Source of the DNA: JBIOWF01 sp044868295
Lineage (GTDB): Bacteria; Actinomycetota; Actinomycetes; Streptosporangiales; Streptosporangiaceae
Reading direction: 5' to 3'
DNA length: 22,996 nucleotides
Assembly: GCA_044868295.1 (NCBI GenBank)
Contig: JBIOWF010000050.1
Span: 1-22,996 of the forward strand
In this document: piece after piece, positions 1-6,244 of the stretch
How positions within the stretch are numbered: the first letter of the stretch is position 1
Layout of the letters: the number at the start of each line of letters is the position of its first letter
The notes under the pieces: generated by a model
The model's database searches: none
The model's input: only the letters and a program-made list of their open reading frames with translations
Told to the model about the DNA's origin: nothing
Made by a program: the position numbers and the translations under genes

Positions 1-49
1 CGGGCGTGGGGGACCCGCCAGGACACGTCACGCCCCGGCGCGAGGCTCC

Positions 50-75
50 TCGACCCCGGCGAGGGTTGGGGTCGA
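50..75 (-). terminator. Hairpin terminator of the small minus-strand ORF
   Basis: An 8-bp perfect stem, TCGACCCC (50-57) with GGGGTCGA (68-75), encloses a 10-nt loop. It lies 8 nt beyond the stop codon of the minus-strand small ORF. There is no U-tract, which is common for actinomycete terminators. Its position supports the ORF as a separate transcription unit. Confidence 0.5.
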
Positions 76-83
76 AGTCCTCT

Positions 84-302
84 TCATGCGCGCGGAGTCG
101 GTGGGGACCAGTCGTCCTCTCCGGCTCGTTCGCCGGTCGTGGGGAGCGACTGCTCCGTTTTGCGGTACTGGCGCAGGATCAGGCGTGCCGCGCCCGCCGG
201 GTCCTCGGCGGGATGAGTGACGACCGATCCGTCCTCGGTCCACGCGAAGGATCCGTTCTCGCACCAAACGGTGAGTTCGGTGGCCACTGACAGCACTGAC
301 AC
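84..302 (-). CDS. Small hypothetical protein, divergent from the GntR gene
   Basis: A short minus-strand ORF of about 72 residues starts at GTG 302, with GTG 296 and GTG 287 as in-frame alternatives; a weak GGAAA precedes 302. The sequence reads like a real protein: a core with TVWCENGSFAW, then VVTHPAEDPAGAARLI, then a charged, proline-rich tail ending in TPRA. It has no membrane segment or signal peptide. The hairpin just past the stop fits a monocistronic gene. It is transcribed away from the GntR regulator and shares a 257-bp control region with it, so it may be controlled by that regulator; this is inferred from layout only. I do not recognise the family and assign no function. The frame is open further upstream, but that part looks like non-coding translation. 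Confidence 0.5.
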   Translation of the reverse strand: MSVLSVATELTVWCENGSFAWTEDGSVVTHPAEDPAGAARLILRQYRKTEQSLPTTGERAGEDDWSPPTPRA

Positions 303-395
303 GCCATTTCCGTTGCTTTGAAGGTGTGGGCAACCCCTGACGGTGCGACGTGTAGCGCAGTAGCTGCGTCGCCTCGCAGGGATCGCGCCGGGGCA

Positions 396-414
396 CGTAC
401 GGAGTGTCCGTACG
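396..414. repeat. Perfect 8-bp inverted repeat in the divergent region
   Basis: CGTACGGA (396-403) and TCCGTACG (407-414) are exact reverse complements around GTG. It could be an operator or a hairpin. It lies between the small minus-strand ORF and the GntR gene. Confidence 0.5.
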
Positions 415-438
415 GACCGCCGGCACTGGCCCCACCCA

Positions 439-541
439 TTGGATGGATTTGTACCAACGTTTGGATAATGCGGGCCCGGCGGCCTCAGGTCAAGTGGTTG
501 TTCCAAGACAGACCGAGATCGTCTAAATTTGTTGGAACAAA
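439..541 (+). promoter_or_regulatory. Candidate promoter and operator cluster of the GntR gene
   Basis: Three copies of a 9-mer lie upstream of the GntR gene: TTGTACCAA (449-457), TTGTTCCAA (498-506) and the inverted copy TTGGAACAA (532-540). The last sits in a 14-bp palindrome, TTTGTT-GG-AACAAA (528-541). Possible promoters are TTGGAT (439-444) with GATAAT (464-469), spacer 19, and TTGTTC (498-503) with TCTAAA (522-527), spacer 18. In the second case the motif copies overlap the -35 box and the start point, as expected for autorepression. The promoter calls are inference; the repeats are directly visible. Confidence 0.45.
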
Positions 542-559
542 AGGGTAGATTGAGGGAAG

Positions 560-1312
560 ATGGCACGATCATCGCTCTACCAGCAGGTGGCCGCCGAAGT
601 TCGGAGCGCCATCTACTCGGGAGAGTTGGCGCCGGGTGACCAGATCCCGACCGAGAGTGAGCTCATGGACACCCATGGGGTCAGCCGCAACACGGTGCGG
701 CTGGCGCTGGGCGAGCTCGAAAACGAAGGTCTCATTCTCCGGATGCGCCGGCGTGGCACATTCGTGCGCGAACGCCGCCCCCTCCTCATGCGCCCCCAGG
801 ACGAGCTCCGGCCGATCGACGACATCGGGCCGCGCTTCGACTCCTTCGTGCACGCCGTCACCTCCGAGGGTCGCAAGGCCGACCAGAACATCGAGGTGTC
901 GATCGTCCAGCCCCCGCAGGACGTCGCCACCCGGCTCGCCCTCGTCGACGCGACGCTCGCCGTCGTCCGGCGCCGTCTGCGGTTCGTGGACGGCCAGCCG
1001 TACAACACGAACGATTCGTACTTCCCGTACGTGCTCGTCGCCCACTCCGAGATCGCCCGGCCCGGCGACATCACACGGGGCGCCAACCGGGTTCTAGAGG
1101 AGCTTGGACATCCTCAGATCAGGGTCGTCGACGATATTTCGGCGAGGATGCCCACTCCGGATGAGGCGTTGCGGCTTCAGCTTGAACCGGGCACGCCAGT
1201 TGTCGTTTATGTCCGAGTTGGCTACGACCGAGAGGACACGCCGGTCCGGGTCGCCGTGTCGGTGCTCCCTGCCGACAAACATCTGATCAGATACGAGCTG
1301 GAGCGCCATTGA
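560..1312 (+). CDS. GntR-family transcriptional regulator, HutC/UTRA type
   Basis: A 250-residue protein with two domains. Residues 5-70 form the winged helix-turn-helix (LYQQVAAEVRSAIYSGELAP, then TESELMDTHGVSRNTVRLAL and the wing with RRRGTFV). Residues 85-245 form a UTRA ligand domain, with NDSYFPY in the middle and a final repeat of small hydrophobic strands. HutC-type regulators are usually dimeric repressors released by a small metabolite, often a sugar phosphate, amino acid derivative or similar; the ligand here cannot be told. ATG 560 is preceded by GAGGGA a few bases upstream. Length is normal for the family. The next gene on the same strand begins about 480 bp later beyond a hairpin and a repeat array, so the gene looks monocistronic. 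The motif cluster at 449-541 is the likely self-binding site. Confidence 0.9.
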   Translation: MARSSLYQQVAAEVRSAIYSGELAPGDQIPTESELMDTHGVSRNTVRLALGELENEGLILRMRRRGTFVRERRPLLMRPQDELRPIDDIGPRFDSFVHAVTSEGRKADQNIEVSIVQPPQDVATRLALVDATLAVVRRRLRFVDGQPYNTNDSYFPYVLVAHSEIARPGDITRGANRVLEELGHPQIRVVDDISARMPTPDEALRLQLEPGTPVVVYVRVGYDREDTPVRVAVSVLPADKHLIRYELERH

Positions 1313-1325
1313 CGGTACACGGAAC

Positions 1326-1343
1326 CCCCCTCGCCTGAGGGGG
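1326..1343 (+). terminator. Hairpin after the GntR gene
   Basis: CCCCCTC (1326-1332), loop GCCT, GAGGGGG (1337-1343): a perfect 7-bp stem 13 nt past the GntR stop codon. It has no U-tract. Confidence 0.55.
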
Positions 1344-1351
1344 CTCTCCTC

Positions 1352-1602
1352 GCCGTGCTTCCGCCGCGAGCGACCGCGACGGGACAGCCGATCTTGCGCT
1401 GAGCAGCCGTGTCTTACCGGCCGATCCTGCGCCGAACAGCCACGACGCGCCGGCCGATCTTGCGCTGAACAGCCGTGTCTTACCGGCCGATCCTGCGCCG
1501 AACGACCGCGACACACCGCGCGATCTTGCACTGAACGGTCGCGCATGCCGGCCGATTGTGCGCTGAGCAACCACGACTTACCGGCCGATCTTGCCGTGAA
1601 AC
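1352..1602. repeat. 33-bp tandem repeat array (minisatellite)
   Basis: Six units with a 33-bp period start at 1387, 1420, 1453, 1486, 1519 (32 bp) and 1551. A degenerate unit precedes them (1352-1386) and a partial one follows (1584-1602). Units begin GCCGATCTTGCGCTGA or close to it and end near TTACCG. Units 1 and 3 differ at a single base, and units 2 and 4 also pair up (both start GCCGATCCTGCGCCGAAC). This gives a 66-bp higher-order repeat that points to duplication of a two-unit block. No coding function is supported. Confidence 0.85.
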
Positions 1603-1628
1603 ACGTCGCCTTTCTGCGCTTTCCCGCC

Positions 1629-1651
1629 CCTCCTCCGCCTATCGGAGGGGG
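1629..1651. terminator. Strong hairpin downstream of the repeat array
   Basis: Bases 1629-1637 pair with 1643-1651 (core CCTCCG/CGGAGG, one G-U pair), giving a 9-bp stem with a CCTAT loop, followed by TTGATATC. It may insulate the acetyltransferase gene from transcription coming through the array. Confidence 0.45.
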
Positions 1652-1793
1652 TTGATATCTGACTGAGTCCCTCTGAACGACCAGTTCGCCCGGCATAGGC
1701 GGCCGCGCGTTCGAGGGTCGCGCGGCCAAGTCGTGCCGTCCTCCGTAACTCCACGTATTCACATCAGTACCCCCGGCGATGAAGGGAATCATC

Positions 1794-2390
1794 ATGCGCT
1801 CTGACACTCTCCAGCCGTCCTCGACGCTCACGCTCCGTCGCGCGTCCCTCGACGACCTCCCCGCCGTGCTGACCCTGCTCGCCGAGGCGGCGAAGTGGCT
1901 GAACGCCCGTGGCGTCCGGCAGTGGCCCGTAGGCGGCTTCCCCGCCGCGCGGATCGAGCCGCTCATCCAGGAGGGGGTCATGTACGTCTTGAGTGACGGG
2001 AACGACCCGATTCCTGCCGCGACTGTGGCGGTCGACGGGCACGCCGACCCGGAGTTCTGGGTCCCGGCCGACCACTGCGAGGCCGCCCTCTACGTCCACA
2101 AACTGGCCGTGAGCCGGGCGTACTCCGGGCAGGGCCTGGGTGAGGCGCTGCTCGACTGGGCCGGGCTCCACGCGGCCACCGAGGGCCGGCCCTGGCTGCG
2201 TCTGGACTGTTCCAAGGACAACTTCCAGTTGCAGGGCTACTACAAGAGTCTCCAGTTCCGGCACGTGCGCACGGTGGATCTGCCGCACCGGGCATCTGGC
2301 GCGCTCTTCCAGCGTGAGGCCGTCTTCGCAGGCGGCAGGCACGCCCGGCTTCATGACATCACCGCTCACAAGGCGTTGATCGAGTGCTGA
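1794..2390 (+). CDS. GNAT-family N-acetyltransferase
   Basis: The protein has about 198 residues. Motif A with the acetyl-CoA pyrophosphate loop is at residues 101-121 (VHKLAVSRAYSGQGLGEALL), and motif B follows at 136-158 (LRLDC, DN, YYKSLQFRHV). The loop reads SGQGLG, so serine stands where Q or R is usual. The family moves an acetyl group from acetyl-CoA to an amine; the substrate cannot be predicted. I chose ATG 1794 because AAGGGA lies just upstream with 6-nt spacing, whereas ATG 1779, five codons earlier, has no ribosome binding site. It stands alone on the plus strand: the cutC gene 51 nt downstream appears to have its own promoter. Confidence 0.85.
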   Translation: MRSDTLQPSSTLTLRRASLDDLPAVLTLLAEAAKWLNARGVRQWPVGGFPAARIEPLIQEGVMYVLSDGNDPIPAATVAVDGHADPEFWVPADHCEAALYVHKLAVSRAYSGQGLGEALLDWAGLHAATEGRPWLRLDCSKDNFQLQGYYKSLQFRHVRTVDLPHRASGALFQREAVFAGGRHARLHDITAHKALIEC

Positions 2391-2426
2391 ACAGGGCGGA
2401 CGCCGTACGGCACCGCAAAGGGACCA

Positions 2427-2432
2427 GATAAT
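2427..2432 (+). promoter_or_regulatory. -10 element of cutC, suggesting a leaderless mRNA
   Basis: GATAAT at 2427-2432 is 9 nt before ATG 2442, so transcription would start at or next to the A of the start codon. No Shine-Dalgarno precedes the ATG. Both facts point to a leaderless transcript, common in actinomycetes. No good -35 box is seen. Confidence 0.45.
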
Positions 2433-2441
2433 GTTCGGTCC

Positions 2442-3122
2442 ATGACCGGATCGCTGCTCGAAGTGATCGTTGTGGACTTACCCGACGCGGTGGCCGCCGA
2501 GGAGGGTGGTGCGGACCGTCTGGAGGTCGTGGCCGACATGGCCTCCGGCGGCCTCACCCCCTCGGCGGACCTTGTCGCGGCGATCTCCAGAGAGTGCACG
2601 CTGCCCCAGATGGTGATGCTGCGCTGCAACGCCGGCTTCACCGTGACCGCCGAGGAGCTGGACCGGCTGCGGCGGGACGTCAAGGAGCTGTCCGAGGCGG
2701 GCGCCGCCGGGTTCGTGTTCGGATTCCTGTCCGAGGACGGCACGGTCGACCGCGACGCGACCGAGGCCCTGATTCACGCTGTCGCGCCGCTTCCATGGAC
2801 GTTCCACCGCGCGGTGGACCACGCCGCCGACGTCCAGGCCGGCTGGCGTGCCGTACGGCTGCTGCCCAACCTCGCGACCGTGCTCACGTCGGGCTCCGCC
2901 GCGGGGGTGGGGAGCGGCCTGGCCGTCCTCCGCGCCCGCGCCGAGGCCGGCGACGCCGAACTCGTGCTGGCCGGCGGCGGCCTCAAGAGCGAGCACGTGC
3001 CCGTGCTGCTCGACTACGGCGTGCGCGCCTTCCATGTCGGCAGCGCCGTACGAGACTCGTGGGCCGATCCCGTCGACCCGGCCCGCGTCCGCCGCTGGCG
3101 CCACCTCGTCGACCAGGCCTGA
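2442..3122 (+). CDS. cutC: CutC-family protein (copper homeostasis family, TIM barrel)
   Basis: A 226-residue TIM-barrel protein of the CutC family; members are cytosolic, and the copper role assigned in E. coli is disputed. Matching blocks are LLEVIVVDL (5-13), GGADRLEVVADMASGGLTPS (22-41), FVFGFLSEDGTVD (91-103), FHRAVDH (121-127), VLTSGSAAG (147-155), AGGGL (177-181) and FHVGSAVR (197-204). The usual RPRGGDF-like motif after the third strand is replaced by RCNAGFT (61-67), losing the proline and aspartate, so activity or ligand may differ. The length is slightly shorter than the roughly 250 residues of typical members. ATG 2442 fits the family N-terminus and a leaderless start. It is convergent with the DUF6986 gene, with a shared hairpin between them. 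Confidence 0.85.
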   Translation: MTGSLLEVIVVDLPDAVAAEEGGADRLEVVADMASGGLTPSADLVAAISRECTLPQMVMLRCNAGFTVTAEELDRLRRDVKELSEAGAAGFVFGFLSEDGTVDRDATEALIHAVAPLPWTFHRAVDHAADVQAGWRAVRLLPNLATVLTSGSAAGVGSGLAVLRARAEAGDAELVLAGGGLKSEHVPVLLDYGVRAFHVGSAVRDSWADPVDPARVRRWRHLVDQA

Positions 3123-3197
3123 GCCGCCACGAGCACCGGACCTGAGGGCCTCACCGAGCCCTTCGGCGTGGGCTGCTTCCTGAGTCACCGACGAAGC

Positions 3198-3213
3198 GCC
3201 CACGGGAGTGGGC
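3198..3213. terminator. Bidirectional hairpin between convergent genes
   Basis: GCCCAC (3198-3203), a GGGA tetraloop of GNRA type, and GTGGGC (3208-3213) form a perfect 6-bp stem between the cutC stop and the stop of the convergent DUF6986 gene. It can serve either strand. Confidence 0.5.
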
Positions 3214-3255
3214 CCGGTCAGGTGCGTTCGCGAGCCGCCCTGGCTCGGAACACTG

Positions 3256-4446
3256 TCACAGGTCCTTCGTGCCGAGGGCGAGGTCGGCGCGGCGGAGCGC
3301 GGCGACGAGGGTCTTGATCGTGGCCGGTTCGTCCATCACGCCGCCGCCGGCCTCCCGCTCCTCCTCCCACGCCCGGACCCGCGCGGCGTACTCGTCGTAG
3401 CGGGCGAGATGGAAGGCGTAAACGGTCGTGTAGCGGCTGACCAGATGCGACGGATGCATGTCCCAGCCCTGGTAGTAACCGTGCGCCAGCGAGTGCCGGA
3501 CGGTCTCGGCGTGCCGTCGCCACAACGCGTGAACGTCCGCGGCCGAGTCAGAAGCCGGGGAGGCGGCCAGCGAGCCGTCCGAAAGCTCCACGCCCGTGCC
3601 GCCGAAGGCGGTCTGCATGACGTGTCGCGCGTGGTCGCAGGCCGGGTGGTCGAGGCGCTGCTCGTGCGGCGGCAGCCCGCACGAGGCCGTGTAGTCGAAG
3701 ACGCCGAAATGCGCCGCGGCGAGCCGTCCCCCGAGCGACGGCACGAGATCCGCCGAGCGCTGCAGGAACAGCACGGTCTGAGTGGCCTCGACCTGGATCT
3801 CGAACCGCAGCGCGAGCTCCGGCAGGCCCAGGCCCTCTTCGAGCGCGCTCAGACAGCGAACGAACTGTCCGAGGTAGGCCTCCATGAGCACCTTGGGAAA
3901 CGTCACCGTGAAACCCGGGGGAAGGGCCCCCGCGCGCTTGATCACGCCGGTGAGGAAACGGTCCAGCGTCCTGACCGACCGTCCCGGGTCCCCGTCGGCG
4001 AAGGACTTCACGCGCAGCCCCCACCGCCGTGGCAGGGTTCCCGCCTCGTGCATCGCCGCGACGGCCGCCGCGCAGTCGCCGGCGTGCCGGTCCTCCTCGT
4101 CCCAGGGCCGCACGCCGTACCCGTCCTCGAAGTCCACCCGCAGGTCCTCGATCGGCTCCTCGGCGAGCTTGCGCGCCATCCGGTCGTGTACGGCTCCCGC
4201 CGACGCGGCGTCGACCCCGAACACCTCGGTGAGGTCGGCCGCCGTGGGCAGATGGGCGCCCAGCAGCTTGGACGCGGCCAGACCCCACTCGCCCACCGTG
4301 CCCTCGGTGATCCGGTCGGCCGGAACGTACACCGTGTGCACCGGCTGCCACGCGATCTCCGGCACCGGAAACCGGAGGCCCTGCTCGCGATAGGCCCCCT
4401 CGAACCCGTCGATCAGCCCGGCCAACTCTCCCAGAGTCGTTTCCAT
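3256..4446 (-). CDS. DUF6986 aldolase/citrate-lyase-like protein
   Basis: The protein has about 396 residues and resembles the HpcH/HpaI-CitE (phosphoenolpyruvate/TIM-barrel) superfamily. In these enzymes acidic residues hold Mg2+ for C-C bond making or cleavage. Seen here are LRVDFEDGYG with its acidic pair, a basic LRVKSF strand, and RFEIQVEATQ, a likely metal-site glutamate strand. AAHFGVFDYTASCGL follows, then HGYYQGWDMHPSHL near the C-terminus. The substrate is unknown and I name no reaction. Start ATG 4446 was chosen because GGGAGG lies 9 nt upstream; the frame extends 38 codons further, but that part has no start signal. It lies downstream of the ferredoxin reductase gene on the same strand with a gap of about 150 nt, so co-transcription is possible but a separate promoter is likely. 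Confidence 0.7.
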   Translation of the reverse strand: METTLGELAGLIDGFEGAYREQGLRFPVPEIAWQPVHTVYVPADRITEGTVGEWGLAASKLLGAHLPTAADLTEVFGVDAASAGAVHDRMARKLAEEPIEDLRVDFEDGYGVRPWDEEDRHAGDCAAAVAAMHEAGTLPRRWGLRVKSFADGDPGRSVRTLDRFLTGVIKRAGALPPGFTVTFPKVLMEAYLGQFVRCLSALEEGLGLPELALRFEIQVEATQTVLFLQRSADLVPSLGGRLAAAHFGVFDYTASCGLPPHEQRLDHPACDHARHVMQTAFGGTGVELSDGSLAASPASDSAADVHALWRRHAETVRHSLAHGYYQGWDMHPSHLVSRYTTVYAFHLARYDEYAARVRAWEEEREAGGGVMDEPATIKTLVAALRRADLALGTKDL

Positions 4447-4512
4447 GCCGCCGATCCTCCCAGAACCCCCCAGACGCGACATCAGACGCCCTTGCCAAAC
4501 AAGAGCCCCCAA

Positions 4513-4529
4513 CTCGTCACTCTGACAAG
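4513..4529 (-). promoter_or_regulatory. Imperfect dyad upstream of the DUF6986 gene
   Basis: CTCGTCA-CTC-TGACAAG has 7-bp arms with one mismatch and lies 67 nt before the DUF6986 start. It could be an operator. A smaller dyad, CTTG-ccaaa-CAAG, is nearby (4491-4503). No convincing promoter boxes are seen. Confidence 0.3.
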
Positions 4530-4594
4530 GGTTGAGGTGCGTTCCAGCAATCACCGCCACACGCGAGGCTGAAGATCGCTGGCGGCGAGGCGTG

Positions 4595-5905
4595 TCAGGG
4601 GTGGGGGATCCGGCCGCAGGCGGTGAGCATGGTGGTGCGTCCGACGAGTTTGACCCGCTCGCCGCGGTGCAGTGATCTGGCGAGCTCCACCTCCGCCGCC
4701 TCGATGGCCAGCCAGTCCTGGTAGGTCACCGGCGTGATTCCGCGGGCGGCCACCAGGTCGTCGAGACGCGACAGCCGTACGGGATCGGGGGTCATGTCGG
4801 CGAGGAGGGTGCGGACGGTCTCGGCGGCGTCTGACTTGTTCGTGCCGATCACTCCGGTCGGGCCGCGCTTGAGCCAGCCGGCGACGTACTGCCGGTCCGA
4901 CACCTTCCCGGCGACATTGGGCACGGTCATCGTCGAGGTGTCGAAGGGGACGCCGGGCAGGGGCACGCTCTGGTATCCCACCGACCGCAGCACCATCCCG
5001 GCGGGGATCGTCTCGAACTCGCCGGTCCCGACGACGCGGCCGTTGTCCAGGCGGGTGCGCTCCAGCCGGATGCCCTCAACGTGCGAGTCGCCCAGAATCT
5101 CCACCGGGCGGAGCCAGAAGCGCACATCCAGCCGCCGGGGCCGATCAGCCGGAATCCGCGCCGACCAGGACTGGAGCACATCCACGTTTCCTCTGACCTG
5201 CCGGGTGAGCGCGGTGAGGTCCTCGACCTTCACCTCGTCAGGAAATGTCAGGATGTCGGCGTTCGGGAGCTCGCCGAGCTCGCGCAGCTCCTTCAAAGTG
5301 AACTTGGCGTGCTCGGCGCCCCGGCGGCCGATCATGTGGATGGTCTTCACTCGTGAGGCGGCCAGCCGTTCGAGCACCTCCTCGGGCACGTCCGTGTCGC
5401 GCAACTCGTCGGCCGTCTTGGCCAGGATGCGCACCACGTCGACCGCGACGTTGCCGACACCGATGACCGCGACCTCCTCCGCGTCCAGCCTGAACGCGTC
5501 GGTCGGGACATCGGGATGGCCGCAGTACCAGTTGACGAAGTCGGTCGCCGCGACGCTGCCGGGCAGGCCCTCACCGGGGATGCCCAGGTGCCTGTCGACC
5601 ATCGCCCCGGTGCAGTAGACGACCGCGTCGTAGCAGGCCAGGAGATCCTCCACGGATACGTCCGAGCCGAGCTCGACCCCGCCGAGGAAGCGCACGCCCG
5701 GCGACTCCAGCACTCGCTGGAGATAGCCCGCGATCGACTTGATCGAGGTGTGGTCGGGCGCCACGCCGTACCGCACGAGCCCGTAGGGGGTCGGCAGCCG
5801 CTCCAGCACGTCGGCCTCGACGGGCCCCTGGGCCTGCTTGGTCAGCGCCTCGGCCGTGTAGATCCCGGCCGGGCCTGATCCAACGATCGCCACGCGCAAC
5901 GTCAC
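4595..5905 (-). CDS. FAD-dependent ferredoxin-NADP reductase, adrenodoxin reductase/FprA type
   Basis: A cytosolic flavoenzyme of 436 residues passing electrons between NADPH and a ferredoxin, as in mycobacterial FprA, which probably supplies P450s or other iron-sulfur partners. The N-terminal FAD Rossmann motif is VAIVGSGPAG (residues 5-14), followed by PTPYGLVRYGVAPDH (38-52). The second Rossmann motif for NADPH is VAVIGVGNVAVDVVRIL. The C-terminal FAD contact is AGWLKRGPTGVIGTNKSDA. Two adjacent GTG codons compete as the start: GTG 5905 is 5 nt from GGAGG, GTG 5908 only 2 nt, so I prefer 5905. The protein is full length, with GRRGAEHAKFTLKELRELG where homologues have a related GRRG segment. 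No ferredoxin gene is in the window. The gene is divergent from the hypothetical gene at 6245. Confidence 0.9.
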   Translation of the reverse strand: MTLRVAIVGSGPAGIYTAEALTKQAQGPVEADVLERLPTPYGLVRYGVAPDHTSIKSIAGYLQRVLESPGVRFLGGVELGSDVSVEDLLACYDAVVYCTGAMVDRHLGIPGEGLPGSVAATDFVNWYCGHPDVPTDAFRLDAEEVAVIGVGNVAVDVVRILAKTADELRDTDVPEEVLERLAASRVKTIHMIGRRGAEHAKFTLKELRELGELPNADILTFPDEVKVEDLTALTRQVRGNVDVLQSWSARIPADRPRRLDVRFWLRPVEILGDSHVEGIRLERTRLDNGRVVGTGEFETIPAGMVLRSVGYQSVPLPGVPFDTSTMTVPNVAGKVSDRQYVAGWLKRGPTGVIGTNKSDAAETVRTLLADMTPDPVRLSRLDDLVAARGITPVTYQDWLAIEAAEVELARSLHRGERVKLVGRTTMLTACGRIPHP

Positions 5906-5956
5906 CACGGCCTCCAGAGGGCGTCCTATCAGTGATTCTTTACCATCGGCCCGGTG

Positions 5957-6055
5957 TCAGGCCAGCCGCCTGCGCTCCTGTGTCGTGGCTCGGCTTCCCA
6001 ACGCCCGGGTGAAATCCGCCCATCTGACGACCGCCTCGCCGCGCAGCGTCGCCAT
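5957..6055 (-). CDS. Very small ORF directly behind the repeat array (doubtful)
   Basis: A 32-residue minus-strand ORF begins at ATG 6055 with MATLRGEAVVRWADFTRALG and ends in a basic ERRRLA tail. A strong ribosome binding site (GGAGGGGAGG) stands immediately before it and runs out of the last repeat unit. It may be a real small protein, or the N-terminus of a gene whose remainder was lost. No family is recognised. The good start signal is the main argument for it, and the tiny size the main argument against. Confidence 0.3.
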   Translation of the reverse strand: MATLRGEAVVRWADFTRALGSRATTQERRRLA

Positions 6056-6064
6056 CGCCTCCCC

Positions 6065-6130
6065 TCCACCGGAGATCTCACAGTGCTCCACCGGAGATCT
6101 CACAGTGCTCCACCGGAGACCTCGCAGTGT
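6065..6130. repeat. Three 22-bp tandem repeats, near-palindromic
   Basis: Copies at 6065-6086, 6087-6108 and 6109-6130 follow TCCACCGGAGATCTCACAGT plus two bases. The first two are identical and the third has three changes. Each unit centres on the palindrome GAGATCTC, with CAC and GTG at its edges. Such arrays occur as operator clusters and as terminal repeats of IS21-like elements, but no transposase is seen here. Confidence 0.8.
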
Positions 6131-6244
6131 GAATGTCACGAATCAGGGCTTGCGTGGCAGTGGCCATCACGATCAGAGTTGGCTCTCGTGGGCTCTGGGG
6201 CGAAGAGGCGGCGAAACCCGAGGACGGCACGGCCCGTCGATGGC

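Larger units (their letters stand above)
1313..1793. other. 481-bp gap between GntR and GNAT genes
   Basis: No credible gene is present. The gap holds a hairpin after the GntR gene (1326-1343), a 33-bp tandem array (about 1352-1602), a second hairpin (1629-1651) and the upstream region of the acetyltransferase. The array is open in all minus-strand frames only because its period is a multiple of three. Confidence 0.7.
5906..6244. other. Gap between the ferredoxin reductase gene and the hypothetical gene
   Basis: This divergent gap of about 340 bp holds a doubtful 32-residue minus-strand ORF (5957-6055) and a 22-bp repeat array (6065-6130). It must also contain the reductase promoter near 5920-5945, where the minus strand reads CTGATAGG. 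I see nothing clear in 6131-6244. Confidence 0.5.

Noticed and set aside
1352..1602. Possible CRISPR array
   Set aside because: Units are contiguous with no unique spacers, and the period is 33 bp throughout.
1094..1981. Minus-strand open frame through the 33-bp array with 11-residue repeats (SAQDRPVRHGC)
   Set aside because: The frame stays open because 33 is a multiple of three. It also overlaps the ends of two genuine genes and has no start signal.
3208..4572. Antisense open frame of 454 codons over the DUF6986 gene
   Set aside because: No domain motif and Arg/Gly/Pro-rich composition. The minus-strand frame has a ribosome binding site and enzyme-like motifs.
6065..6130. Intact IS21-type insertion sequence
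   Set aside because: Only a repeat array is present. No transposase, second end or target duplication is visible nearby.
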